Positions 18,226-29,593 of a DNA stretch of 64,000 bases are shown piece by piece; position 1 is the stretch's first letter, and every line of letters begins with the position of its first letter. Source of the stretch: JAMQKA01 sp034521835 (GTDB taxonomy: Bacteria > Bacteroidota > Rhodothermia > Balneolales > Balneolaceae); NCBI GenBank assembly GCA_034521835.1, contig JAXHMA010000003.1, forward strand, positions 620,001-684,000, in the 5' to 3' direction. The position numbers were made by a program, and so were the translations under genes. Under the pieces are notes generated by a model. It was not told where the DNA came from. It did not search any database and was given only the letters and a program-made list of their open reading frames with translations.

Positions 18226-19001
18226 TCAGTTATCGTTCATAACGAGAGGAGAGGAATTCAATTTGTCCTGCATCTTTCTTACCCATTCGGAATCCGTCAT
18301 TCGGAGACGTTTTTTGTTTAGGTTTTGCTTTATAATCCACCTGATATCGCTGTTGTTGGACTCAAGCCATCGTTCCATTGCTACTTTGCCCTCATCAGGG
18401 TAAGCGGCAACAGCGACGCTCCAGCAATATCCAAGTCCCTTTTTTAGCACCTGGAAACCGTCACTTCCCCGGTCTTCACTATCCACAATGTTTTCAGTTG
18501 AGATGTTCAAAATTTTAAATAGATTGCCGGCATGGCGCTTATCCCAAAGAAGGCTCGGTTCACAGAGGCCCGCTACGGCTGCTCGCTGTTCATAATAATT
18601 GCCTTTAACCCATTTAACAGCGATAGCGATCAGCCAGTCCATATCAAAAAGCCCGATCATCTGCAGGGCCATTGCTACCGCCTCCCTGATGCGCCAGCGT
18701 GGATCGGATGCCGCCCTTTGCAGTTTTTGCAGGGCGTTATCTTTACCTTCCATAGCTCAGTCTGCCCAACCCCAAAACCCCGCAGAAAGAAAGGAATTCT
18801 TCTGAGCTGTCTTTAGGTGCTTCCCTCGGCTGTGAGGGCTGCATAATCATTGATTATTTGGCGACCTGCTGTCTGTGCAAACGCTTTAGCCAGTTCCAGG
18901 TTTACACGTTTACCGGGAAGACCCGAATGGTTAAGCAGGTACAGCCGGTGTGCTTTGTGATGAATCAGGGACTCTTGGTATTCTTTTGCTTTTTTGACCA
19001 T
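18226..19001 (-). CDS. HEAT-repeat protein (two frameshifts)
   Basis: The minus strand from the ATG at 19001 reads MVKKAKEYQESLIHHKAHRL... then, after shifts near 18813 and 18752, KDSSEEFLSFCGVLGLGRLS and ALQKLQRAASDPRWRIREAV, ending at 18226. The repeated pattern of DPRWRIREAVAMALQMIG, YYEQRAAVAGLCEPSLL and SDIRWIIKQNLNKKRL is that of paired antiparallel HEAT helices, as in DNA-alkylation-repair-like and other ARM/HEAT proteins. About 255 residues, soluble. The start is only 25 bases after the end of the HemG-like gene, so the two are likely one operon. The partner it binds is unknown. Confidence 0.65.
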
Positions 19002-19025
19002 GGTTTTGTCCTGCCAATTAGGAAT

Positions 19026-19578
19026 TTATACAGCGGTTTTATCTTGTTGATTTACTGCTCTTTCAAGCTTTGGAATGATCTCCCTGACCTGGGACCAGTC
19101 AGTATATTCGTAATCTTTTGAGGGATCGGTTCCTCCACCCGTTTTTCTGGGATATCATTCGCATGATAAACTTTTTAAAAAAGTTGTATTCGGAGTAGCG
19201 CAGTGCACCTGCCACTTGCTCAGTATAAGTTGGTTGCCACCCGGTTTTACTCAGTAGTGTTTTTGTAACCTGCTCAAGCTCCTCCAGGATTCAGGCTCAT
19301 CACTGGCTGCCGTCAGACTCACCGATACGAAGATCGTCGGCAGCTGGTTGAGAGTCTCCAGGTGTTCATGAATGTAATGCTCCACCGAGGTTTGATAGCT
19401 ACTATGATGCACCGATGCCAGCAACGACTACGGCATCAACCCCTTCGGGGTAAAGTTGTGCACCCGTTGTGTCGTTCAGGGCAACTTCGTGGCCAGCTTC
19501 GGTCGCTTCCTCTTCAAGGAGCTTGCAGGTCTTCCGCGTTTGTCCTTCCGTTGTGCCATATGCGATTAGTAATTTCAT
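19026..19578 (-). CDS. HemG-like flavodoxin-domain protein (three frameshifts)
   Basis: Not visible as one open frame, but the minus strand from the ATG at 19578 reads MKLLIAYGTTEGQTRKTCKL, the FMN phosphate-binding loop (T-x-E-G-x-T) of flavodoxins, then VDAVVVAGIGAS, and after a shift near 19412 SVHHSSYQTSVEHYIHEHLE. A further shift near 19288 leads to GALRYSEYNFFKKFIMRMIS, and one near 19138 to DPSKDYEYTDWSQVREI, ending at 19026. The GALRY...DYEYTDW ending is the signature of HemG, the menaquinone-dependent protoporphyrinogen dehydrogenase of heme synthesis. About 180 residues, as expected. The flavodoxin fold is clear; the HemG assignment is probable. Confidence 0.65.
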
Positions 19579-19821
19579 AACCGTCAGTCTACCTTAAGTG
19601 CTTGTTTTAGCGGGTTTGTAGGCTTTGAAATAATATAGGATGTGTAAAGCATTTAGTGAGCGGGGAAATAACCAGAAGTGGGATGGTATTTTCCCTTACA
19701 ATTACGACTTATCGAGCTGATTTTTATTAATATACCTGCATGCTAAACAGGGGATGCCCTACGAATATCTTCTGATCTGCCGTCTATATTTTACAGAACC
19801 GTAACTACGAACAGGAGGAGA

Positions 19822-20133
19822 ATGGAAAATCTAAGTGGAACAGCAATTTTTTGGTTTATATCGCTGGGCATAACCGTCGGATGGCTATTTGGCTATTACA
19901 TCAAAAAAGAGGGGCGAAGTATGAATGCGAATATGACCTGGGGAACAGCCGGAGCACTGGTTGTTGGGTCAATGGGCATAGTATTGGGATTTGGCGATGG
20001 CCTGCTGTTTGCATTTATGGGAACACTGGCTGTGCTTTTTATCGCTAATGTATTCCATCAGCACCACGAGGAGGATACTTTCGGTCATGTAGATAAAGGG
20101 ATAAACAATCAGCAGGAAGCGTTTCTGATTTAG
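19822..20133 (+). CDS. GlsB/YeaQ/YmgE-type small membrane protein
   Basis: A 103-residue protein with an AGGAGG site just before its ATG. It has three hydrophobic segments (about 8-27, 38-56 and 60-78) rich in Gly, with the pattern TWGTAGALVVGSMGIVLGFGDGLL that resembles the transglycosylase-associated GlsB/YeaQ/YmgE family, and a His/Asp-rich tail (HQHHEEDTFGH). These are inner-membrane proteins induced by stress, with no proven activity. It is transcribed divergently from the HemG-like gene. An ATG at residue 34 (MNANMTW) could give a shorter product. Confidence 0.6.
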   Translation: MENLSGTAIFWFISLGITVGWLFGYYIKKEGRSMNANMTWGTAGALVVGSMGIVLGFGDGLLFAFMGTLAVLFIANVFHQHHEEDTFGHVDKGINNQQEAFLI

Positions 20134-20293
20134 GAGCAGGTGTTCAAAGATTTATTTAAAAATGATTTTTAATGATTTGGTGGATCTTCCTGTAATAGAA
20201 TCTCCTTCACAAGTATAGGTTTCTCCTGTACAAGATCTTTTCCTGATTTTAGGCATACTATAAACAAATAAATTTATAAAAAGGAGAAGTATC

Positions 20294-20620
20294 ATGGCCG
20301 TTAAAAAGATTGATAAACCTGAATGGATGATCTATTTCAATTCTTTTTCTTCAAAATTTCTGAAGGATGAACAGCCGGAGTACTTTGAAATCCGCGTGCT
20401 TTCCAACGAAATAGGCGTTCAGCCCGAAACACAGTGGACGCTCCTGAGGGGAATTAGCTACGATCCTAAAGGAGACGTGCTCGATGTAAGCGTGGATCAC
20501 CTGAACCGGATGATTTATCATCCCAAAGAAATTTTTGTGGATGAGGATAATGATGGCTGGCTGACCTCTATAGAGGTGCTAGAGAGTGACGGTACAAAAG
20601 ATATTATCGAGCTGAGATAA
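20294..20620 (+). CDS. DUF5335 family protein
   Basis: A 108-residue soluble protein with AAGGAG before its ATG. The sequence WMIYFNSFSSKFLKDEQPEY, TQWTLLRGISYDPKGDVLDV, HLNRMIYHPKEIFVDEDNDG matches DUF5335, a family with no known function that is commonly linked to PRC-barrel or stress genes. It is acidic, with no Cys and no signal peptide. It stands alone between the GlsB-like gene and the glucan synthase gene. Intact. Confidence 0.7.
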   Translation: MAVKKIDKPEWMIYFNSFSSKFLKDEQPEYFEIRVLSNEIGVQPETQWTLLRGISYDPKGDVLDVSVDHLNRMIYHPKEIFVDEDNDGWLTSIEVLESDGTKDIIELR

Positions 20621-20685
20621 CGAATATTGAGGTACAACTTTCAGCTAAGTAGTAGATAGCAAACGATGAAAAGAAAGGGCCGATA

Positions 20686-23600
20686 ATGCCTGAACAGACC
20701 CGGTTCATTACAATAAGTTACGCCTTGAGAATGAAATAGAGCAGCTTGTCCGCAAGCAGCAGATCGCAAAGGGATCAAAACCGTTGCAGGCGGTGGAGCC
20801 GCTGCTTGCCGCTTCCAGGAAAACGTTGACCAGTGCCTACCGAACACTGGCGCGGGCGGCCCGTAAAAAAAGTGAACTATCGGTTGCCGGGGGAATGGCT
20901 GATCGATAATTTTTACATCATCCAGGAGCAGATTGTTCAGCTGAAAGAAGATCTGCCGGTCTCCTGCTACAAGAAGCTGCCCAGACTCAGCGAGGGGAAA
21001 TTCGTGGGATATTCACGCGTCTATGAACCGATTGTGAATCTTGCCGAACTGAGTGATAACGTCATCGATCAAGATAATGTCGAAACAGTGGTACAGGCCT
21101 TCCAGAGGGTGGAGACCCTGAAACTGGGAGAGCTTTGGGCCGTGCCGATCATGATACGGCTGGTCCTTATCAACAGGCTCTCGGAACGGGCAGAAGAGCT
21201 GCTGAATCTGCGCAGTATCAAAACACGGGCTGAAAAACAGATCGACAACATTACGAGGCAAGACAGCGAGGAACCGGGATTCCTGTTGCGAAAACTTGTA
21301 AAGCTGACCAAACAGGAAGCGGGCACTAAAGTATACCTGACGGCCCTTGCTCGGAGACTCCAAAATAACGGCCTGCTCACCGAAATAGAACGGAACTGGT
21401 TTGACTACAAATTCCGCCAGTGGAATACGAACCTGGAAGATCAGCTTAGAGCCGAGGCGCAGGAGACCTCCCGGCTACATTTGAGTATTCAAAATGCGAT
21501 CATCTCACTGCGTAAAGCTTCAGAATCGGACTGGTCGGAATTTGTAGAAAATAACTCAGTGGTTGAGCGCATCCTGCGGCTCGATCCCGCCAGGTATTAT
21601 GGGCAGATGGATTTTAAAACGCGGGATATCTACCGTAAAAAAATTGAGAAGTTAAGTGCGCATTCCAGGCTCACGGAGCAGCTGGTGGCAGAAAAGCTGC
21701 TGGTTAAGACAGAAAGCCAGGCTCGTACCAATGGAACCGAATCGACCGTTGCCAACCACGTCGGGTATTATTTACTTGGCCCGGGATACAGGGCATTCTG
21801 CAGGGACATCGGCTACCGGGCGCCGCTTGATGAACGCCTGTTTGGATTGGCCGAGCGCCATCACTCCATCTTTTTGATGATTGCCTGCACACATGGTGGT
21901 ATTGCTTTGGAATAGCGGCTTTATTTACCGGTTTTATGCAGGCTTCGCTTTGGTTGCTATTTCTTACCGTGGCTGCGGCACTGCTTCCCGCCCTGGATAT
22001 GTCGGTCGTTTCAACCCAACGGATGCTGACCGTTCTTCTACCGCCGCGCATTCTACCGAAGCTGAGCATCGAGCAAGCTATACCTGATCAATATCGAACC
22101 ATCGTGGTAGTGCCTACGCTCTTAAGTTCGGAAAAAGACGCGCTCGACCAGCTTGAGCTGCTGGAGATCAGGTCGCTGGCCAATCCCAACCCGGCACTGC
22201 AGTTTGCCATTCTCTCCGATTTCACGGATGCTCCCAGCGAGCATATGTCGTCAGACCAGGCGATTGTTGAAGCTGCTCTTGAGGAAGTAAAAAAGTTGAA
22301 TGAACGCTATAAGAGTATATACGGCGATCGATTTTTTCTATTGCACCGAAAGCGGCTCTGGAACGAAAAAGAGGGCGTTTGGATGGGATGGGAGCGTAAA
22401 CGAGGCAAGCTTGAGGAGTTCAATCGCCTGCTGCTTGATCCCAATGAGCATTCTACCTATGAATATATCAGCGGCGATTTTAAGGAATCCATTGCTGATG
22501 TTCCCGTAAAATATGTAATCACGCTTGATGCCGATACCAAGCTACCGCCGGGTAGTGCTGTCGACTTAATCCGTACTGCGGCTCACCCGTTGAATCGGGC
22601 GCAGTTCAATGAGGAGGGAAGTCGTGTTGTTGAAGGCTACGGCATTTTTCAGCCCCGGATTTCCATTCCGCCAGAATCTCGCCAACAAGACCTGGTTTTC
22701 CAAGATCTATTCCGGAAATGTCGGGCTCGATCCCTATACCACGGCGGTCTCAGATGTGTACCAGGACCTGTTTGGGGAAGGGGTGTATACCGGGAAGGGA
22801 TTATACGACGTGGAGGTATTCGACCAGGTACTGGGCGGGCGTTTCCCGGAAAATACTGTTCTATCCCACGATCTGCTGGAAAGTACCTACCTGCGTGCGG
22901 CCCTGATGACAGACATTGAGCTGTTTGACGATTACCCCACCACCTATCTCAGTTATTCCAAACGTAATCACCGGTGGATTCGGGGTGACTGGCAGATTTT
23001 GCAATGGTTGTTCAACCAGGTGCCAGCCCCTGATGGCAAATCGAAAGATCGGAACCCAATAACCATAGTTTCCAAATGGAAAATATTCGACAACCTCCGG
23101 CGATCGCTGAATCCGGCGGCTTTGCTCGTTTTCTTACTCTTGGGATGGACGGTTTTGCCGGGCTCTGCCCTGTTTTGGACAGCGGCGGTAGTGGGTATCG
23201 CGGCATTTCCGATCTATTCCAGCTTTTCAACCGAAATTTTCAACCGACCCAGACGAGTAGCCTGGAAGCTGTACCTGGAAAAAATCCGTGATAACCTGAA
23301 GATTAATACAGTACAGTCATTTACTACACTGGTATTTATGCCACACCAGGCCTATATCTCGCTGGATGCGGTTATTAGGACCCTTTGGCGGGTGGCGGTT
23401 TCCGGTAGAAAACTACTGGAATGGACCACAGCCCTGCACACAGAACGACAGGCAGATACGGGGATATGGGGACACTACCGGTCAATGGCGATCAATGTGT
23501 TATGGTCGGGGCTGGTTATTGGTGGAGGGTGGTATTTTAAGCCAATGGTGCTGTTTTTGGGCATTCCGTTTGGAGCTGCATGGATTTCAGCACCGCTGAT

Positions 23601-26600
23601 AGCCTGGTATATTAGCAGTGATTCCCGGCTTTACAAAAGAGAGCTTCAACCGGAACAGCAGCAATTGCTGAGGAAATATGCCCGGCGCACGTGGCACTTT
23701 TTTGAGCGGTATATGACGCCGGAGCACTCCTGGCTGCCTCCCGATAACTACCAGGAAGAACCGTATGTGGGAGCGGTGGCCCGTACATCACCAACGAATA
23801 TCGGGCTGGGGCTGGCCTCAACTATATCAGCCTATGAATTCGGGTATATCGGCATCGCCGAACTGTTGGATCGCGTCGGGAATACGCTCGAATCGATGAA
23901 ACTACTTGAAAAGTACAACGGGCATTTCTACAACTGGTACAGCACCAAGCTGGGTGAGGTCTTAGATCCGCGGTATATTTCAACTGTAGACTCCGGTAAC
24001 CTGGCAGGATCACTCTTGGTGGTAAAACAGATGCTTCTGGAGCTTGAAAACCGTCCCTGGCCCAATGAACATTTTGGGGATGGACTTGAAGATACCATAG
24101 AAACACTGCGAGTGCTCGCTTTAGAATGTTGTAAGCAACACGGCAGTTCTTCTACAAAGGCAATACACAAGCAGATTGATGATCTTTTAGATACAATGCA
24201 GCAGCAGAACAGGGCTGGGGATGAGAGTTCTGCAAGCTTGGGAGCGCGCATTCAAAAATTGGAAAATTGTTCCAAGACAGCCCGCAAGTTAAGCGAGGTA
24301 AGTCTTGATCCCATAAAACCCCAGATGAAGGATGTGGAATTTGAGGAGATCATCGATTGGTTTGCTCGCCCCCTGGAACAGATTCAAAAACAGCTGGAAG
24401 AGATTAAAAGTGTTCAACGCGCGCTGCACAAGAGCGAACGTGCTGATTTCAATCTCCTTAACAACAACCAAAATTTGCTGCTTGGAGACTTGCTGGACCT
24501 GGAATCCTTTAAAATATGGAGGAACAGGGCCCATGAACTGGCCAGTTGGTGTGATGAAATGGTGCAGCAGATGGATTACAGTATTTTGTATGACAAAGAG
24601 CGGCGATTGTTTAACATCGGCTATAACGTAGATCAGGCATCGAAGGATAGCGGCACCTACGACCTGTTTTCCAGTGAGGCGCGGCTGGCATCATATATCG
24701 CAATAGCCAAGGGAGATGTTCCGCCAGAGCACTGGTTCCAGGCTGAGTCGTCGTCTTACAAGCATTGAGCGTAAAGAGATACTGCTCTCCTGGGGTGGCA
24801 CCATGTTTGAGTACCTGATGCCGCTGCTTTTTATGAGCCGGTTTGAGGATACATTGCTAAGTCACACCTATGAGCACGTGGTGCAATGGCAGCAGGAATA
24901 TGGTGAAAGTCGGCAAAACCCGTGGGGCGTTTCTGAAAGTGGATACGGCCTGCTAAATCTTGACATGCATTACCAGTACCGGGCGTTTGGTGTGCCCGGA
25001 TTGGGCCTCCGTCGTGGGCTTGCTGAAGATTATGTCGTCGCTCCCTATGCCAGTATGCTCGCGCTGATGATACGACCCAGGAGGCCCTGGACAACCTTGA
25101 ACAACTCAAAGAGGAGGGAGCATATGGCCTTAATGGTTTTTACGAGTCCGTTGATTATACGCCATCGCGCGTAGAGCAGGAACAGGAAAACCTTGTAGTT
25201 AAAATGTATATGTCGCATCACCAGGGGATGGGATTACTGGCCTTGACCAACGTCTTGAAGGATAATGCCATCCAGAAACTTTTCCACGGTGATCCCATGA
25301 TGCAGTCATGTGAGCTGCTTCTCCAGGAACGGGTACCGAGGGGAGTACCGATCAAAGAGCCGCATCCGATCGATGTGGAGCTTGAACCTGGTGAAGAACA
25401 GAAACTGAAACCCGCAGTGGATCATGCTGGCCAGGAAGCGCTCAACGACTCTACACCTCGTACCCATATTCTTTCTAATGGTCGCCACAGTACGGTAATT
25501 ACCCATGCAGGAACCGGATATTCGGCGAATGATAAGATCGCATTAACACGCTGGAGAGCCGATCGTGTGATGGATCCTTATGGCTTCTTTTTCTTTGTCA
25601 AGGATTTGGATACAGGTCTGTACTGGTCAGTGGGACATCAACCTGTGGCAAGAAAAGCAGATCGATATGACAGCTGGTTCCACGAAGGAAAAGTTCAGAT
25701 CGCCCGCGTGGATGAATGGATAGAATCGTTCATGGAGGTCTGCGTATCGCCGGATGATGATATTGAGCTCCGGAAAATTACATTCACCAATTACTCAGAT
25801 CGCCCCCGCCGTATAGAGGTGACCAGCTATGCGGAGGTGGTACTGAATAGCCAAGAGAGCGATGCGGCCCATCCTGCTTTTTCCAACCTGTTTGTGCAGA
25901 TCGATCACATCCCGGAGCACAACGCACTGATCGCCAAGCGACGCCCCCGAAGCAAAGATGAAGACGAGAGCTGGCTGGTACATACGATAGCCAGTGACGA
26001 TCTGAACAATCTGCCGGAACCTCTTCAGTATGAAACCGACCGAGGAAAATTTATCGGCCGTGGACGTAACCTTTCCGAACCCCAGGCGATGGATCCGAAT
26101 AATCGGCTGAGTGGCTCTACGGGTAATGTACCGGATCCCATCGTAAGCATGCGTCGCATCATTGAGTTGGGACCTGGCCAAAAGAAGAGTGTCACATTTG
26201 GACTGGGCAAAGTTGCAAGCCAAGAGCAGGCGGTATCCATGGCCGACCGTTACGACAATCCATATGCCACCGACCGGGTTTTTGAACTGGCATCGATCTA
26301 CGGCCGGGTTGAACATGGAGCATATCGGGCTGGATGGACAGAAAGGGCACTATTTTCAAAAGCTGGCAGGAGCTCTGCTTTATGGTGAGCCCAGCCTGCG
26401 GGCACCGGAAGAGACATTGAAAAAGAACAGAAAAACGCAATCGGGACTCTGGACTCATGGTATTTCCGGCGATCTGCCAATACTGCTGTACAGTATCAGA
26501 GATACCGATCACCTCAAATATGTGGAACAGCTGCTTAAAGCCCATGCTTTGTGGCGGCTCAAGCAGTTCGATGTGGACTTGGTATTTATCAATGACCATC

Positions 26601-29353
26601 CACCTTCTTACGCCGATGAGCTTCACGAAGCAGTGCACCAGTCGCTTCAGGCCTCCATGGAACGCCAGCAGTTTAATAAACGGGGCGGGATATTTATTCT
26701 TCGAGGCGAAGATCTCAGTTCAGAAGACCGTGTACTACTTGAAACAGTCGCAGCAGGTGTTTTGACCGGCAAGTTGAAGAAGCTCGATTTTTCTGGAAAT
26801 GGATACAGCTCAGATGAATCAGCCAAATTCTCAAAACCTGCTGAACTTTTTGTCTCGGCGGAACAGGAGAAGTCCAAACCTGCCGAGTTGCAATTTTACA
26901 ACGGCTTCGGTGGGTTTTCCCAGGATGGTAAAGAGTACGTGATTGAATTGAAAGCTGATCGTTCAGGTACCAGACTGCAGTACCCGCCTGCCCCCTGGAT
27001 CAATGTGATTGCCAATGAGTCATTCGGATTTATATCATCAGAACAGGGTTCCGATTATACTTGGAGTCAAAACAGCCGGGAAAATCAGTCTCACACCATG
27101 GTCGAATGACGCGGTTACAGATCCACCCGGTGAAGTTATTTATATTCGGGATGAAGATCGGGGAGTGTTCTGGTCTCCTACACCCGGCCCGGTACCTGGA
27201 AGTAAAAGATATACAGTGCGGCATGGGTTTGGTTACACTGTCACTGAGAGCTATACCATGAACCTGAAACAACAGGTGAGTAAATGGGTGCCGAGAGCGG
27301 ATTCGGTGAAGATCGTGCGGCTCAGGCTTGTAAACACAGATCTGAGTTCTCGGCATCTTTCGGTATTTCATTACAATGACTGGGTTCTTGGTGTACAGCG
27401 TGAAAAATCAACTCGGTATGTTATCACCCAGATTGACAGTGAATTGCATGCAATATTGGCCCAAAATTACTACAATAATGAATTTGCCGGACGGGTTGCC
27501 TTCTCCGCGCTCTTTACCGAGCAACGTACGGAAAATTCCTTTAGCTCTGATCGTCAAGAGTTCATCGGGAGAAACCATGATATCGGTCGACCACAAGCCG
27601 TGATGGCTCATCAAAAATTAGGTGGAAAAGAAGGAGCCCTGATAGATTCATGCGCCGCCACTCAGTCATCGCTCTACCTGGAATCGGGCAGCAGCGTAAA
27701 TTTTTACTACCTGATCGGTGAAGCGGAGTCCGAAGAAGAAGCCAATGCTTTAATCCACAAATACAGAGATTCAGAAAAGCTTGAAGCTAGTTTTAATGAA
27801 ATAAGAAATTTTTGGAGCAATAAGCTTGATCGCATTACGGTACAGACGCCTGCGGTCGAACTCGATCTCCTTGCAAACGGTTGGCTGCAATATCAGAATA
27901 TTGCCTGCCGGATGTGGGCGCGATCCGGTTTCTACCAATCCGGTGGTGCATTTGGGTTCCGGGATCAGTTGCAGGATGCGGGGCCGCCTTATTGCTCGAT
28001 CGATCTCTGGCGCGGGACCAAATATTGCTGCATGCCGCCCACCAATTTCCCGAAGGAGACGTGCTGCACTGGTGGCACCCGCCCACGGGTCGGGGCATAC
28101 GCTCGAGGATTACTGACGACCTGCTTTGGCTTCCTTTCATAACATCACTTTACCTTCAACGGACCGGGGATCGCTCCATTCTTGAAGAGGAGACGCCGTT
28201 TATTTCAGCCCGGCAGTTGCAGGAAGGGGAGCATGAGGCCTATCTGCAGCCCGGAGAATCACCGAAAAAGCCACACTTTACGAGCACTGCTGTCGGACCA
28301 TCGACCGGTCATTAACTGAGGGTCCGCATGGCCTGCCGCTCATCAGGTACCGGCGACTGGAACGACGGCATGAATCGCGTGGGTGAAGGCGGTCAGGGTG
28401 AGAGTGTCTGGCTGGGCTTCTTTTTATATTCTATTTTGGGGGATTTTATCTCGATTACCAAACAACAGAAAGATAATCTACGTCACAAGAAGTACAGGGA
28501 ATATCGTAAACTGCTCAAAAAACAGTTAAACAGCGAAGGCTGGGACGGTGAATGGTACCGCCGGGCCTATTATGATGACGGCACGCCGCTCGGTTCCTCC
28601 GACTCTGAAGAATGCCGTATTGATGCGATAGCCCAGGCGTGGTCGATAATTTCCGGGGCTGCACCCAGAACCAAAGCCGAGCAAGCTCTCAGTTCAGCTG
28701 ATCAACTGCTGGTCGCCGAACATGAGGGCATCATACGGTTATTAGCACCTCCTTTTGATAAAACAGCCAAGGATCCGGGGTACATCAAAGGATATATTCC
28801 CGGCGTAAGAGAAAATGGCGGCCAGTACACCCACGGAGCTCTCTGGCTGGTGCGGGCGTTTGCAGAGATGGGGCAGGGGAAACGAGCGCTGGAACTACTT
28901 GGCATGTTATCACCGGTCCAGCACGCGTCAACTCCGGAAGCCGTCCAGCGATACAAGGTAGAGCCCTATGCTGTAGCCGCCGATATCTATGGCGAACCTC
29001 CACTGACTGGCATGGGTGGGTGGACCTGGTACACTGGTTCTGCTGGATGGATGTACCGTGTACTTATCGAGTCGATCTTGGGCCTGGAAATAAAAGATGG
29101 GAATCAACTTCATATTCAACCCTGTATTGCACCCGGTTGGAAGGACTTCAACGTACAGTTTCGAGGATATGATGAAGAAACTGATTACAGCATCCATGTT
29201 TCCAATCCAGAGGGACTGGAAACCGGCATCATTACCGGAACAGTTGATGGTGTCAAGAGAGAAAACCGGGAAGAGGTTTTTATCCTCAAGATGGAAAATG
29301 ACGGCAAGCACCATGAAGTTGAACTTACCATTGGGGCACCAACCAAAAAATAA
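20686..29353 (+). CDS. ndvB: Cyclic beta-1,2-glucan synthase, NdvB/ChvB type (about eleven frameshifts)
   Basis: One giant gene of about 2,890 codons that makes and cyclizes periplasmic beta-1,2-glucan from UDP-glucose. In order: N-terminal GELWAVPIMIRLVLI domain; membrane segments; a GT84 glycosyltransferase with VVVPTLL, VITLDADTKLPPGSAVDLIR and NHRWIRGDWQ; further membrane helices; a glycoamylase-like domain (SWGGTMFEYLMP, MYMSHHQGMGLLAL); and a C-terminal GH94 phosphorylase domain with the catalytic Asp in GDWNDGMNRVGEGG (about 28364) and GGQYTHGALWLVRAFAEMG. Shifts fall near 20700, 20852, 21905, 22677, 24742, 25066, 26312, 27082, 27982, 28262 and 28346. I place the start at the ATG at 20686 after GAAAGGG. 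The product usually serves osmotic adaptation and envelope integrity. Confidence 0.88.
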
Positions 29354-29593
29354 AGGGTACTTATACAGTTCATAGCAGCTTATTAATTTACATTCAGTTG
29401 TGCCATCATTTTGATGATCCTAAATAGGGAAAGTTGTCCCGGATGTAGTGAATACGCTTACACTGTTTCCCATCGAACTACTACATCAAAATTGCACCAT
29501 TTAACATAGATTAACTCTAGTAAAAACAGCATTGGAGCGACTAACGAGAGAGCTTAATCCAAATTGGTGCAAAACTTGTGAAAGGAGAGCAGG

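Noticed and set aside
20686..29353. Many separate small glycosyltransferase and hydrolase genes
   Set aside because: The fragments join in order into a single NdvB-type protein with no missing segments; they are pieces of one gene split by indels.
29354..29593. Leader between the glucan synthase and the CheB-like gene
   Set aside because: Only a weak ATCAT/ATGAT hairpin was found; not enough for a terminator or riboswitch call.
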